This document shows, in pieces, positions 10,796-20,702 of a DNA stretch of 64,000 bases (position 1 is the first letter of the stretch; every line of letters starts with the position of its first letter). The stretch comes from Kuschelorhynchus macadamiae (Eukaryota > Arthropoda > Insecta > Coleoptera > Curculionidae). A program made the position numbers and the translations under genes. The DNA lies in assembly GCA_030620095.1 (NCBI GenBank), contig JAUTXW010000945.1, positions 248,001 to 312,000 on the forward strand. The letters are read 5' to 3'. The notes under the pieces were generated by a model that had not been told where the DNA came from, did not search any database, and was given only the letters and a program-made list of their open reading frames with translations.

Positions 10796-11485
10796 AGATC
10801 CTAACCCCAAATAATACATCTCTAACACAAGAGGATCGTGAACGAAAACCATTTAGAAAGTTAATATCTGTTAAATATCTGCGAAGCAACGTAGTAGGTA
10901 AAGACTGATAATATGGGTTTCAAGCAGGATATAGAATATATATGTCCTGAGGATGCAACAATAAAGTTGCGAAACGTCGACAATTTTAAAAAAGTCTTGT
11001 TTCTTTACTGGATTCTAACCACCAATAATACACCACTCTAACATAACAACAACAGGATCGTTAATGAAAACCATAGAATATCTGGGAAATATCTGCGGAC
11101 CAACTGAGTAGGCAAAGACTGATAATATGGGGTTCATGCAGGATGTAGAATCTATATATAGACTTGTTTATTTTACTGGATCCTAACCCCAAATAATACA
11201 CCATTCTAACATAATAACAAGAGGATTGTTAACGAAAACCAATTAGAAACTTAATATCTAGGAAATATATACAGATCAACGGAGTAGGTGAAGACTGATA
11301 ATATGGGTTACGTGCACGATATAGGGTCTATATATCTATGTCCTGAGTATACAACAATTAGGTTTGGAAACGTCGACAATTTAAAACGGGATTGCAATAC
11401 TTTTTTTCAAATACCATTTTACGAGAGAAGTAAAATAAATTATTTTCTTTACTGGATCTTAACCCCAAATAATACAACACTGTAA
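10796..11485 (+). repeat. Tandem monomers with hammerhead-like core (array 1)
   Basis: Four tandem copies start near 10801, 11017, 11184 and 11458, spaced 167-274 bp. Each reads: CTAACCCC..., a GATCGTTAACGAAAACCA(T) block, a TATCTGCG..CAACG.AGTAGGTAAAGACTGATAATATGG block, then the ribozyme-like segment. The core is intact in the first copy, deleted in the one ending near 11165 and mutated near 11342-11378. Confidence 0.8.
10943..10982 (+). ncRNA. Hammerhead ribozyme motif with minimal stem III
   Basis: The sequence gives stem I TGTC (10943-10946) with GACA (10979-10982), core CTGAGGA (10947-10953, where position 7 is free in the hammerhead consensus), one extra T, stem II GCAAC/GTTGC (10955-10959 and 10966-10970), GAAA (10971-10974), then C-G-U-C so that cleavage would follow C10978. 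Stem III is only A-C/G-U without a loop. Such ACGU ends can pair between two molecules, so activity as a dimer is the likely mode. The extra base after the core is atypical. Identification is by eye. Confidence 0.6.
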
Positions 11486-11489
11486 TAAT

Positions 11490-13290
11490 TTTTATTAACA
11501 TTGTTCCGCTATATTGGATTTTACCAAAATATTACCAGGTGATCCCCATATGACCTTTAATTTTGGTCAAAATTTGAAGTCAATCGGTTAAGTAGTCTTT
11601 AAGCTATGTGTTGAACTGACAGATAGATGGACCGACGGAATTGATAAAACATGTTTTTTGGCATCTAGGGACGCTAAAACGGAAATATATGTCAAACCTG
11701 AGAGGGTGATTTTTTTCACCATTAAAAAACTTTTTTGTCCTCAGTTTTGTTCCGCCATCTTGAATTAGTAACAGAGTTTTACTAGTTGAACCCTATACCA
11801 CAATTAGTTATGGCACACAATCTGAAATCAATCCATTAAGGAGTTTTTTAGGCTGAATTTTAAAATATTTTATTATACCGCCTTAACCTTAATCTGCCAT
11901 CTTGGATTCGTGTCAAAATTTTATCAGGTGATTCCAACATAATAATTGATGTTTATGCGAAATTTGAAATAAATTGATTAAGTAGTTTTTTCATAATAAT
12001 AATTTTTTTTTATTATTCCACTAGGTCGCCATTTGGTTTTGCCATACTGGATTTATACCAGATTATCCTCTATGACTCTTGATTTTTAGTCAAAATTTGA
12101 AGTCAATTGGGGTAGTTTTTAAGCTATACCGCGATCTGACAGACGGTCCGACGGAATTGATAAAACATATTTGTTGGCATCTAGGGACGCTAAAACGTAA
12201 AGATGTTTAAAACCTGAGAGGGTGGCTTTTTCACGATTACAAACATTTTATTTGGCCGTCATTTTGTTCGGCCATTTTAAATTAGTACCACAATTTTACT
12301 AGTTGATTCCTATTCCACAATTAGTGCTGACACACAATTTGAAATCAAACCATTAAGCAGTTTGAATATTTTATTAAGCCGCCATTTTGTTCCGCCATCT
12401 TGGATTCGTACCAAAATGTTATCAGTCGATTCAACGTAATACTTGATGTTTTTTTTGCAAAATTTGAGATACATTGGATGAGTAGTTTTTTAATAATAAT
12501 AATAATAATTGTATTAACATTTCACTACGCCGCCATTTTGTTTCGACACATTGGATTTTTACACCAGGTCGTCCCCATTGACCCTTAATTTTTGACCAAA
12601 ATTTGAAGTCAATTGGGTAAGTAGTCTTTAAGCTATGCCGCGAACTGACAAACAGACTGACGGACCAACGGAATTCATAAATCATAAGTCAATCGTGTAA
12701 GTAGTCTTTAAGCTATGCCTCGAACTGACAGAGAGACCGACCGGCGGACGGACGGATTTGATAAATTTTATATATATGATATTTTTTGGAATAAAGCGAC
12801 GCTAAAACGTAAAGATGTGTAAATCTTGATAGGGTGATTTTTGTTCGTCCGTCTTGAAATAGTATAACTATTTTACTACTTGATCCCTGTACCACAATTA
12901 ATTATGGCACACAATTTGAAATCAAACTAACTACCTAAGTACCTTCAGCCTAAATTTTTTTAAATATTTTATTAAGTCGCGATCTTAGATTCGTACCAAA
13001 ATGTTACCAGTTGATTCCAACATAATACTTGATGTTTTTGCAAAATTTGACATAAATTGTATGAGTAGTTTCTTAATAATAATTTTTTTAACATTTCACA
13101 CACACGCCATTTTATTTCCTCATATTGGATTTTTACCAAAATATCATCCCCATGTGAAATTTGAGTCTATCGAGTAAGTACAACGGACAGACCGACGGAA
13201 TTGAGCAAACGTGAAGATCTGAGAGTCTGTCTGGAGAGGGATTTTTTTTTCGCGATTACAATACTTCCCTTTTACAAGGGAAGTAAAAAC
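11490..13290 (+). repeat. ~520-bp composite satellite, array 1
   Basis: The marker GCATCTAGGGACGCTAAAACG appears at 11661 and 12177 (516 bp apart), and a diverged copy lies near 12790. Each unit contains three related 120-180-bp subrepeats with CGCCATTTTGTT, a GATTCGTACCAAAAT(G/T)TTA(C/T)CAG or GATTTTTACCA block, and a GACAGACCGACGGAATTGA block. Relatives are scattered at 31870-32050, 54776-54990, 57965-58390 and 60068-63310. Confidence 0.85.
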
Positions 13291-13299
13291 ATGTAATTG

Positions 13300-14705
13300 C
13301 AATTTCCTGTCTTCAGTTTTATTGACATTATAATTTATATTATTACTGTTTATTCATGTAATTTTCCAGTTAAAATGAAAATAACCCTTCTGCTTATTCA
13401 AAAAGAAACTAAATTGTATTTATTAAATTGAAATAAACTAATAAATAACGTAGAAAGATAAAGGACAACCGCAAAGAAATAAATAAAAAAATATAATATT
13501 AATTATAATATAATATTAAAACTTATCAAAGGTTTAAATGTAGCTGCGGCACATTTTTCCTTTATGTCTATGTGAAATTAAACACTGGCAAAGGAATAAA
13601 TCTATTGGCCCATACTTGAGTAAACAATTCCGAAAATTCGACTGACCTAGTTTGCCTTTGATTGAAAAATAAACGGTGTCCTACTCTATCAAAAATGGCA
13701 TTATATGATTTACTTAAATTACTTACATAGTTGGGGCATGTTTCGAATTTTTTCTTAATGCCTTTTTAACAATGTAATTCGTATCACTGCACAGACATAC
13801 TTTTTGTTTGACTCACATTTAGTTACGCTTCCGACACACTCTTTAATTTTTTAAACGGGAAGTTTCATTCTGTAACTAGGCTTTTTGAATGGTAAAAAAA
13901 ACATAGATGATCGCGGCATAGGCTTAGGAGCCCCGCAAACTCAAAAAGTCAAGGTTTGCTTGACTGTTACATTTTCTTTGAATGTGTTTTTAATGTTTCA
14001 ACCGAACTGAATTTTAATAAAATTGTATTTGAAATTAAAAGTTGGAAGGTCAACGAATAAGAGCTTATCGCGGCATACGCCCCGACTAAAATAGAGTACA
14101 ATTGGGTTCTTGCTTTTATGCCAAATTTTCAATTATCTCCGGCTTTAGTCTACAAACTCACAAATTCAACTCCACTCTATATCTCAACCCGTCCCAGTTT
14201 CCTTCCGTCATAAGTTTCTCGGTTATGGGTTACGGACCACCGATAGACTTCCCCAACTCACGGGTGATTGGCTCCGCCCGCTTTTTCTAAACGAGGAGCT
14301 CATTCTACTTGTGGTATATGAGTGTTGCGATTTTTTAGTGGACTTCGCAAAATATTTAATTACTAGTAATTTTTTTCTTCTCCCTTTTTTAAATTTCGTA
14401 TTTTTACAAAATCTGGGTCAAATGTTTTTAACGATTTTCGGCATACATTTACTCAATTTATGATTTATGATATTAGTGAATATTAGTATAATTTCTCAAT
14501 TAAACTGAAAATAACCATTCTGCATATTCAAAAAAAAATCAGTAAATTAAAAAGCACAATCGAAAAGAAATAAACAAGAAAAATATTATTAAGTCTCTCG
14601 CATTTTGTAGCTTATTAAAGTTGCGCACTAGATACCGCTGTTAAATTTTTAGTTGCACCGATATTTTTTAAAGTAAGCTACAATCAAAGTAATGTATTTA
14701 CTGGC
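13300..14705. other. AT-rich stretch with an imperfect direct duplication
   Basis: About 13335-13480 and 14455-14585 share blocks such as CTGAAAATAACC(A/C)TTCTGC and TATTCAAAAA, indicating an old duplication about 1.1 kb apart. About 14040-14300 is less AT-rich, but no gene is recognised there. Confidence 0.5.
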
Positions 14706-14710
14706 CACGT

Positions 14711-14885
14711 GTCGCGACGGCTACAGAAGGGCCACTGTAACTTCTATTTCATCACCCAGAATACGTTCTCCCTCTGTTTTGCACAAACAAAAAAAACACC
14801 ACATTAGGTTATAACCCTAATAATTAGCTATTACGAACGTGTTAATTTTAAAGCATCAATACCTTAACAAGCATTAAATTTAAAC
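14711..14885 (+). repeat. Diverged inverted repeat arm flanking composite array 1 (right)
   Basis: Pairs with 10340-10480 in inverted orientation; see that entry. Confidence 0.6.
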
Positions 14886-14889
14886 TCCT

Positions 14890-15400
14890 GAGTAAATACA
14901 TTCAGTTCCAAAAAAAGTGACGCACTTGATTTTTGACTCGAGTTCAATGTCTTATATCTTCTAAACCAGAGGATTGATTTTGAACAATTTTTTTTTCGTA
15001 GGTAATACCTTTATCCTTCAGCAAAAATGAAACAAATGAAAAATTTCTTAAAGATTTTTATATAATAATATAAAAACCGGAACTATGTTTTTTTGTTATT
15101 TTTTGACCTGCCCTGTGTATTAGTAGAGGATTCGTATAGAAACTGTTTACACCCTATCTGAAAGACCCTTTTTTTGTCAGCATTTTGTTTTTTTATTCAC
15201 CGACTTATCTAAAATTGAGAGAATTACAGCTTTTTTGCCGAAACCTTACCAAACTGCATAGTTGTTAATGAAAAAACTTAGAAAATGTTTTTTTTTTAAC
15301 TTAAAATAACAATAGCTGGACAAAAATTTTAAAAATGTGCTTAGTACCGAATATTGGCTTCTCTATAGCAACTCTGTGAGCTTCTTTTCTTGACAAAAAT
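14890..15400. other. No gene; short phrases repeated near 17330
   Basis: The segment at 14910-15060 (AAAAAGTGACGCACTTGATTTTTG ... TACCTTTATCC) corresponds in inverted orientation to about 17235-17365 (TTTTTTTGGAACGAAGTG side). This suggests the two sides of a decayed Tc1-like element that includes the transposase debris at 16100-16713. Confidence 0.4.
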
Positions 15401-15403
15401 CTT

Positions 15404-16036
15404 TTTTGGCTTTTTCGCAACTGAATAAAAATATTTAACTTTAAATTAATTGAAGCAAATATTTAATATAATTACATACCTCAACATGTAGACTAGTCTG
15501 TCTACGGAATGTTTCGATACATAATATAAACAATATTATTTAAGCAAGCATAAGAAATTATATCATTTAACTTAAGGTAAATGATATAATTTCTTATGCT
15601 TGCTTAAATAATATTATTTGAAAGATTTTTGTCAATCTATACGCAACAAATAATCTGAACACATTTAAAAATAACATTATAGATGGCTGCAAACTATCAT
15701 TTTTTTCATATCTAGGTTACATGTCAAACAAACTGACACATTTTAAAATTTTGAAATCAATTCTTTTCTATTATTTAATGTTTTTCTCTTACGATCGGCG
15801 CACTGATGAGTCCCGATAGGATGAAAGTATTTGTACAATTACTATGTGTCTATAAAAACTTAAGGTAAATGATATAATTTCTTACGCTTGCTTAAATAAT
15901 GTTTATATTATGTATCGAAACATTCCGTAGACAGACTAGTCTACATGTTGAGGTATGTAATTATATTAAATATTTGCTTCAATTAATTTAAAGTTAAATA
16001 TTTTTATTCAGTTGCGAAAAAGCCAAAAAAGATTTT
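15404..16036. repeat. Large nested palindrome (fold-back element)
   Basis: 15404-15560 is close to the reverse complement of 15878-16036. A second palindrome, centred on CTTAAG at about 15571-15576, lies inside it at 15541-15620. The arms carry CCTCAACATGTAGACTAGTC, a motif also present in the smaller palindromic element at 29121-29267. Structure is that of a fold-back MITE inserted into the hammerhead-bearing 288-bp repeat. No coding capacity. Confidence 0.75.
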
Positions 16037-16075
16037 TGTCAATCTATACGCAACAAATAATCTAAACGCATTTAA
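15571..16075 (+). repeat. ~288-bp tandem repeat carrying a hammerhead (retrozyme-like)
   Basis: The block CTTAAGGTAAATGATATAAT starts at 15571 and again at 15859, a period of 288 bp. The first unit is complete. The second is interrupted after about 15899 and resumes at about 16022 (AAGATTTTTGTCAATCTATA, as in the first unit at 15623). Short tandem repeats with a hammerhead per unit are the form known for animal retrozymes and hammerhead satellites. Only the first unit retains the ribozyme here. Confidence 0.65.
15797..15850 (+). ncRNA. Type I hammerhead ribozyme
   Basis: All consensus parts are visible in order. Stem I: GGCGCA (15797-15802) with TGTGTC (15845-15850), six pairs including two G-U. 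Core CTGATGA (15803-15809). Stem II: GTCC (15810-15813) with GGAT (15819-15822), loop CGATA. GAAA (15823-15826). Stem III: the last A plus GTA (15826-15829) with TACT (15840-15843), leaving a ten-base loop. Cleavage would follow A15844 (triplet CUA). Both ends lie in stem I, making it type I. The core has no substitution at invariant positions. It sits in the 288-bp tandem repeat, so self-cleavage of a multimeric transcript would give unit-length RNA; that role is inferred. Confidence 0.8.
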
Positions 16076-16099
16076 AAAAAAAGATTCTTATCTTGTTGC

Positions 16100-16345
16100 A
16101 TTCTCGAAATTAAGTTTTTTATTCTTTCCATTGACGGTATACATCCCATTCTTTTGATGTATCTGCCAATTCTGCTAGGCTCCCCAGAGATGGATCACGA
16201 GGAGGCACCCTTCTTAATTTATTCCACAAATGTTTTTAATTTATTCCACAAATGTTTTACTTCATTCATATAGGGGCCTCTCGCAGGCCCTATAATATGG
16301 CGATACTCGGAGTTTCGCACTATTGCTAGGGTATACGACTGGGCA
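16100..16345 (-). pseudogene. Decayed Tc1-type transposase, C-terminal half
   Basis: On the minus strand, in pieces across frames, are a QDNAQSYT segment (the second catalytic Asp region of Tc1 transposases), an HLWN-KL segment, and the tail SLAELAD...ERIKNLI. A block TTAATTTATTCCACAAATGTTTT is duplicated in tandem around 16216-16260. Several stops break the frame. Opposed to a second Tc1 tail at 16510-16713. Confidence 0.65.
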
Positions 16346-16509
16346 TTATCCTACGTTAAAATATGCAGTACGATATTCAGGTATAAAAATAATTTCAGAC
16401 TTTTGCAGGTCTCCTAGCCTCTAAATTACTTCTGCTAGGCGTACACAAACCGTCTGCTCACTAACCATAGCATGTCGAACTTGGTGAAGATCTTCTTGAA
16501 CTTTTACAG

Positions 16510-16713
16510 GTGTATTTAATCGATTCCGTAAAATCCGCAAAAAAGACTTGCAAATTCATAATCAGGCCTCTTGAAAGCCCAGCAGAATTGGCTGATGCGT
16601 TTTCAGAAGAATGGAACCGTATACAAATGGAAAGAATAAGAAACCTAATTTCAAGTATGCCACGCAGATTAGAAAATCTCAGAGTTACTAGAGGAGGCAA
16701 CACTCGGTACTAA
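16510..16713 (+). pseudogene. Tc1-type transposase C-terminal fragment
   Basis: An open stretch of 67 codons ends in the typical tail of Tc1 transposases: SPAELADAFSEEW, NRIQMERIRNLISSMPRR and RVTRGGNTRY before a TAA. Only the region downstream of the catalytic residues is present; upstream of about 16500 the frame is lost. It faces away from the minus-strand Tc1 tail at 16100-16345, so either two elements collided or an inversion occurred. Confidence 0.75.
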
Positions 16714-17998
16714 GCATATTCTTCAAGTTCTTTTTTATCCAGTTACTGCTATTTTGCCTTAATAAAAAAGTTTTGTAAAATTAATATCATTTTTATTTTA
16801 TTAGAATATCACTTCTGACAAATCAAGTAGGTACCTTGGGAAAATGCAAGGTTACAATAAAAAAGCTGTAATTCATTTTCAAGACAAATTAATGAACAGA
16901 ATAACAAATTTGGCTTAGAAGAAGGATCTTTCATCTATAGCGTAAAAATTTTCTCAACAAATGCTGGAATAATACACAGGATGAGCAAATGTTGAAGTTT
17001 TTCCATTAAGATTCATGTAGCTTGGCAAAGTTTCAGCAAAAAAGCTGTAATTCGTTCAATTTTAGAGATAAGTCGATGAATAAAAAAACAAAATGCTCAC
17101 GAAAAAAAAACTTTCATATAGGGTGTAAAAAATTTCTATACGATTCCTTAACTAATAACAGGGCAAGTCAAAAAACAGCAAAAAAACGTGGTTCGAACTT
17201 TTTCATTACTATCCAAGAATCTTTAAGATCCTTTTAATTTGTTTCATTTCGGTTGAAAGACGAAGGTATTATCTACCTACGAAAAAAAATCGGTCCACAG
17301 GTTTAAAAGATATGACATTGAACATGGGCCAAAAATCAAGTGAGTCACTTTTTTTGGAACGAAGTGTATAAGGAAAGCTGTACAAAAAGTGTATTATGCA
17401 AAACATAAAATTAAATATCTAAAGTTAAATACATGAGTTTTAGTGTTTCATCAATTCATCCATCAAAATGTTAAATTGACTGTCTGAAATAATGTTTTTC
17501 ACTAATTGTTTAAAGTCCTTACCTTAATCATAATATTCTTTCAAGTAAAAGTTAACATATTTTCAAATTAGTTTCTAAATTTTAAAGTAAAATTCAAAGT
17601 GAACACGGCAGCTGAACACCGCAAACAAGGTGTCAAAGCAATAAAATACTATTAGCACTCAGAACATGGTTCAGAGCACTTGTCCAAAAAAAAAATAAAA
17701 CAGGATGCGTGCAGTAAAACCATCCATTCTGAACTAGTACACTAATTTACTATTTAAGGTTATTTTTATCGACAAGAAAAAAAATATCGATAGGGGAGTT
17801 GCTTTCGCCTATCGATAGATTAAATCTAATATCGCCCATAACTACCCGTTTTTGGTTAAAAATTAAAAGTGGATAAAGGATCACGAATAAAACAGTTTAA
17901 CTAGTCAGACAAGCAGTATTATTTTTGATAAGAATTAAAACTACATTTTAGAACACTTTTGTAATATTGCTGAATAATATCACAAATGTAATTTATAT
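16714..17998. other. 3' flank of host exon; no other gene
   Basis: Includes the expected 3' untranslated and downstream region of the minus-strand gene ending at 17999. No unambiguous minus-strand AATAAA was found close to the stop by eye. About 16850-17365 contains Tc1-like flank (see 14890-15400). Confidence 0.4.
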
Positions 17999-19948
17999 TC
18001 AGTTTTTTTGTTGCGAATGATTTGATTCAGTTTTACTACGCTTTCTTATTGGTATAAGTGACCCTTTACTGAAACTTTTCTTTTTTATGCAGAGTGGTAA
18101 ATTTGATTCAAGTTGTGATTTCTCATCACAAACTACAAAACTATGTACTGATAATTTGGATGTTTTCTCATTCACGGTTTTCGCGTTATGTGTGTTTATA
18201 TTCTTAATTTCTTGACAGTCAATTCGATAATTTTCACTATGACCGCCTTCTTTCAAAACTAGTTCTGCTGCAACATCACAACAACTTTTCGATGCTGTAT
18301 TTATATTTTTGTAATCGAAATTCTGTGGTAAGGCTTCACAGAATGAACGTCTGAAAGTGTCAGATGAAATTGGGTAATGTCTTTTCAACGCTTGTTTAGG
18401 CGGTTGAGAACTTATCGTATTATCTGTACTACTTTGATTAATATTTAACTTCGAATCGTTTTGGCTTAAAATATGCATTTCTAACACCTTTTCTATGTAT
18501 TTCTCACTCGATTCTTGTGTCTTCGGGATAACACTAAGTGCTTTTTGCATTTCCGCTGTTTTTGCCTTGCTTTTCAGAACAATATCTTCAATTTTAGAAA
18601 AAATTAGTCCAATTCGATCGCTTGGTTGTTCCTCGAATGGCAAATCTTTTGAAAACACCTCATCTTCTTGTTTTAACTTTTTTTTGCATTCGTGCTCTTC
18701 TTTTTTTGAAGCACTTGCAACACGCTTGGTAGTTTTCCGTAATAACATTGAAGATTCGCTAGGTAAAAAACTTGTTCTTATAAAAGTAGGATCCTTTAGA
18801 GTAGAGTGACATGAACTTTTATTGTTGCGACATGGAGAACTTATGCTCGATTTAAGTTGTTTTTCTAATCTGCTTTCATTATTGTAATTTTGATAATTTT
18901 CATCAATATTTTCCACATTACTGTGTGATCCTGAAAAAAAGTTGTCCATAATGTTGTTCATCATACTATCAAATTTATTAACGGTAGAATGTTTCAGTAA
19001 TACGTCAAAATCTGCACCTTTATTTAATTGTATGCCTACATCTTCTGTGTTTAATAGTCCTCTACTTAGCACCGTGTAGACGTCGTTTTTAGTTTTATAA
19101 TCTCCTTTTAAGTCGCAGAGAACTTCCAACTCTTTATGGTTTGTAGCAAATGCGCTTTTCTTAGTCAATTGAAATTCATCCAAAATGTTGCACGTTTTAT
19201 TGTCATGTTCTTGTAAGATCGCATCACATACAGCATCAAGGAGTATTCTATCATCTGGATTAGAGTTACTAGGAGTGTGTATACTTTTTAAATATGATAG
19301 ATCGTTAGTGATATCAAGAAGTTCTGGCAGATTCAAAGCTTCGGGTCGATGGTTTATTCCAATTTTTGAATCCAACCAGTCATATACGTTGTCCACCGCA
19401 CTTGTACTATTTTGTATATTAAGAGAACTCGCAGCCTCAACCGATGCTGAATTTTGCATCCAAGGGTAGTTTTTGGATGGCGTTCCAAATTTTGATAACT
19501 TCTTTGTACTTATCTGCGTTACAGATAAAGGAATTGCAGACAAGTCATCAAAATTGTAGTTATCGTTTACTACTTGGCTTAGATAACAATCTTTTTCCGG
19601 TTTTAATATATCTATATTATTGTTGTCACAAATCGTTACGTTTTTTGTGCACGTACACCCTACAGATTTTTTTGAGTTGTCTAAAGTATGTTTGTCGTCG
19701 TTTTGATTAGACTTTTCTTTAACAAGCCCAGATTCCTTATTTTTGCAAGAGTTACAACAGCACACCATTATACATATTGTTTTGTGTTTCTTTCCTTTTA
19801 ATTTAAGAAGTTTTTCAGAACAATGGCAGCTATCCGCTATAGGCTCCAATAGTTTTTGATCTTGGACACGAGAAGTTTGTGTTTCCTTGTTATCTGTACA
19901 AACGATTATCGTCGAAACTGCTGCTTGTTCTCTTTGGGGTGGTTGTTC
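17999..19948 (-). CDS. Terminal coding exon of an unrecognised host gene (649 aa in this exon)
   Basis: An uninterrupted 650-codon frame runs from a splice acceptor (TTTTTTTTCTAG before 19948) to TGA at 17999. The in-frame codon just upstream of the exon is the TAG of that acceptor, so translation cannot start there and an upstream exon is required. The product is rich in Ser, Asn and Lys. A Cys cluster lies near residues 40-85 (CHCSE, then CIMVCCCNSCKNK, then CTCTKN), basic runs (KKKLKQ, RKRSK) could be nuclear signals, and the middle is acidic and low in complexity. No known domain was recognised. Composition and length differ from transposon genes around it. Phase 0 matches the exon at 28778-29026. 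Confidence 0.8.
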   Translation of the reverse strand, partial: EQPPQREQAAVSTIIVCTDNKETQTSRVQDQKLLEPIADSCHCSEKLLKLKGKKHKTICIMVCCCNSCKNKESGLVKEKSNQNDDKHTLDNSKKSVGCTCTKNVTICDNNNIDILKPEKDCYLSQVVNDNYNFDDLSAIPLSVTQISTKKLSKFGTPSKNYPWMQNSASVEAASSLNIQNSTSAVDNVYDWLDSKIGINHRPEALNLPELLDITNDLSYLKSIHTPSNSNPDDRILLDAVCDAILQEHDNKTCNILDEFQLTKKSAFATNHKELEVLCDLKGDYKTKNDVYTVLSRGLLNTEDVGIQLNKGADFDVLLKHSTVNKFDSMMNNIMDNFFSGSHSNVENIDENYQNYNNESRLEKQLKSSISSPCRNNKSSCHSTLKDPTFIRTSFLPSESSMLLRKTTKRVASASKKEEHECKKKLKQEDEVFSKDLPFEEQPSDRIGLIFSKIEDIVLKSKAKTAEMQKALSVIPKTQESSEKYIEKVLEMHILSQNDSKLNINQSSTDNTISSQPPKQALKRHYPISSDTFRRSFCEALPQNFDYKNINTASKSCCDVAAELVLKEGGHSENYRIDCQEIKNINTHNAKTVNEKTSKLSVHSFVVCDEKSQLESNLPLCIKKKSFSKGSLIPIRKRSKTESNHSQQKN

Positions 19949-20702
19949 CTAGAAAAAAAACATACGATTGTTTAAAAGTGTATTCTAGGGTATTTAAAAA
20001 TAAACGCAAACAAAAGCAGAGTCGCCAATCTAAGGATCCAATCCATTTTTTTAGATCAAATAAATCCGATTATTTTTTTATTTAAATTTGTCAACACCAA
20101 TTCAACGACTGAAAAAAACAGTGTTCGCTGGTGAGTCAATTGTTGCTAAACCCTCAGCAAGTGTTGCCAATAGCTGCTAAAATATTGTAGCTAGAGCAGT
20201 TATGAAAATGTAAAAAAATGGAAACAAATTCTTGATTTTTTTTGCTTAATATTTTACGGCTTTACATATTTAATTTTTATACATTTATAAATAATGTTTA
20301 GTGAGTGAGTCCGTATGGTGTTATCTTCCATAGAGGATCGTATCTGATAATTTTTGACATTTCGCGCGATCTCTCACTTGTTAAATTAAATTCATAGCAT
20401 TTGTATAACTTTCATTTTATTTTAATATAATATTTTTACTTTAGGAATATTCTAGAACTCAAGGAAATTTTACATTCAAATTTCAAGTTAAAGTGTTGGT
20501 TATATATGATGAGACAGATACGAAAACTTGGATTTTTAAACTAAAATTCCCATATAATGAGTTGACCTGTGTACGCAAAGAGATAGCTTTATATCATTTA
20601 CAGGGGATTTACTTAATTAATTGCTTCAACAAGAGTTAAAATATGTTGATACTGTTTATGTGAAAAGGTATATGAAGAGATTTTTTTATTTGATGCGTAT
20701 TC
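19949..20702. other. Intron sequence, no other feature
   Basis: AT-rich sequence upstream of the terminal host exon. Reading frames here are short and without signal. Confidence 0.4.

Larger units (their letters stand above)
10566..13290 (+). repeat. Composite tandem array 1: hammerhead monomers followed by ~520-bp satellite
   Basis: Begins at CCGGAACTTCCCTCGTTATGA and ends at a hairpin-like TTCCCTTTTACAAGGGAA (about 13266-13284). Two parts follow in order: short monomers marked by CTAACCCCAAATAATAC and CGAAACGTCGAC, then longer units made of related subrepeats that each contain CGCCATTTTGTT(T/C)CGCCAT. The same order with the same boundary motifs recurs at 60840-63310. No reading frame survives, so if this is a transposon it is non-autonomous. 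Confidence 0.8.

Noticed and set aside
18495..19710. Plus-strand frames overlapping the large host exon
   Set aside because: They are antisense shadows of the 650-codon minus-strand exon, which has the splice acceptor and the longer frame.
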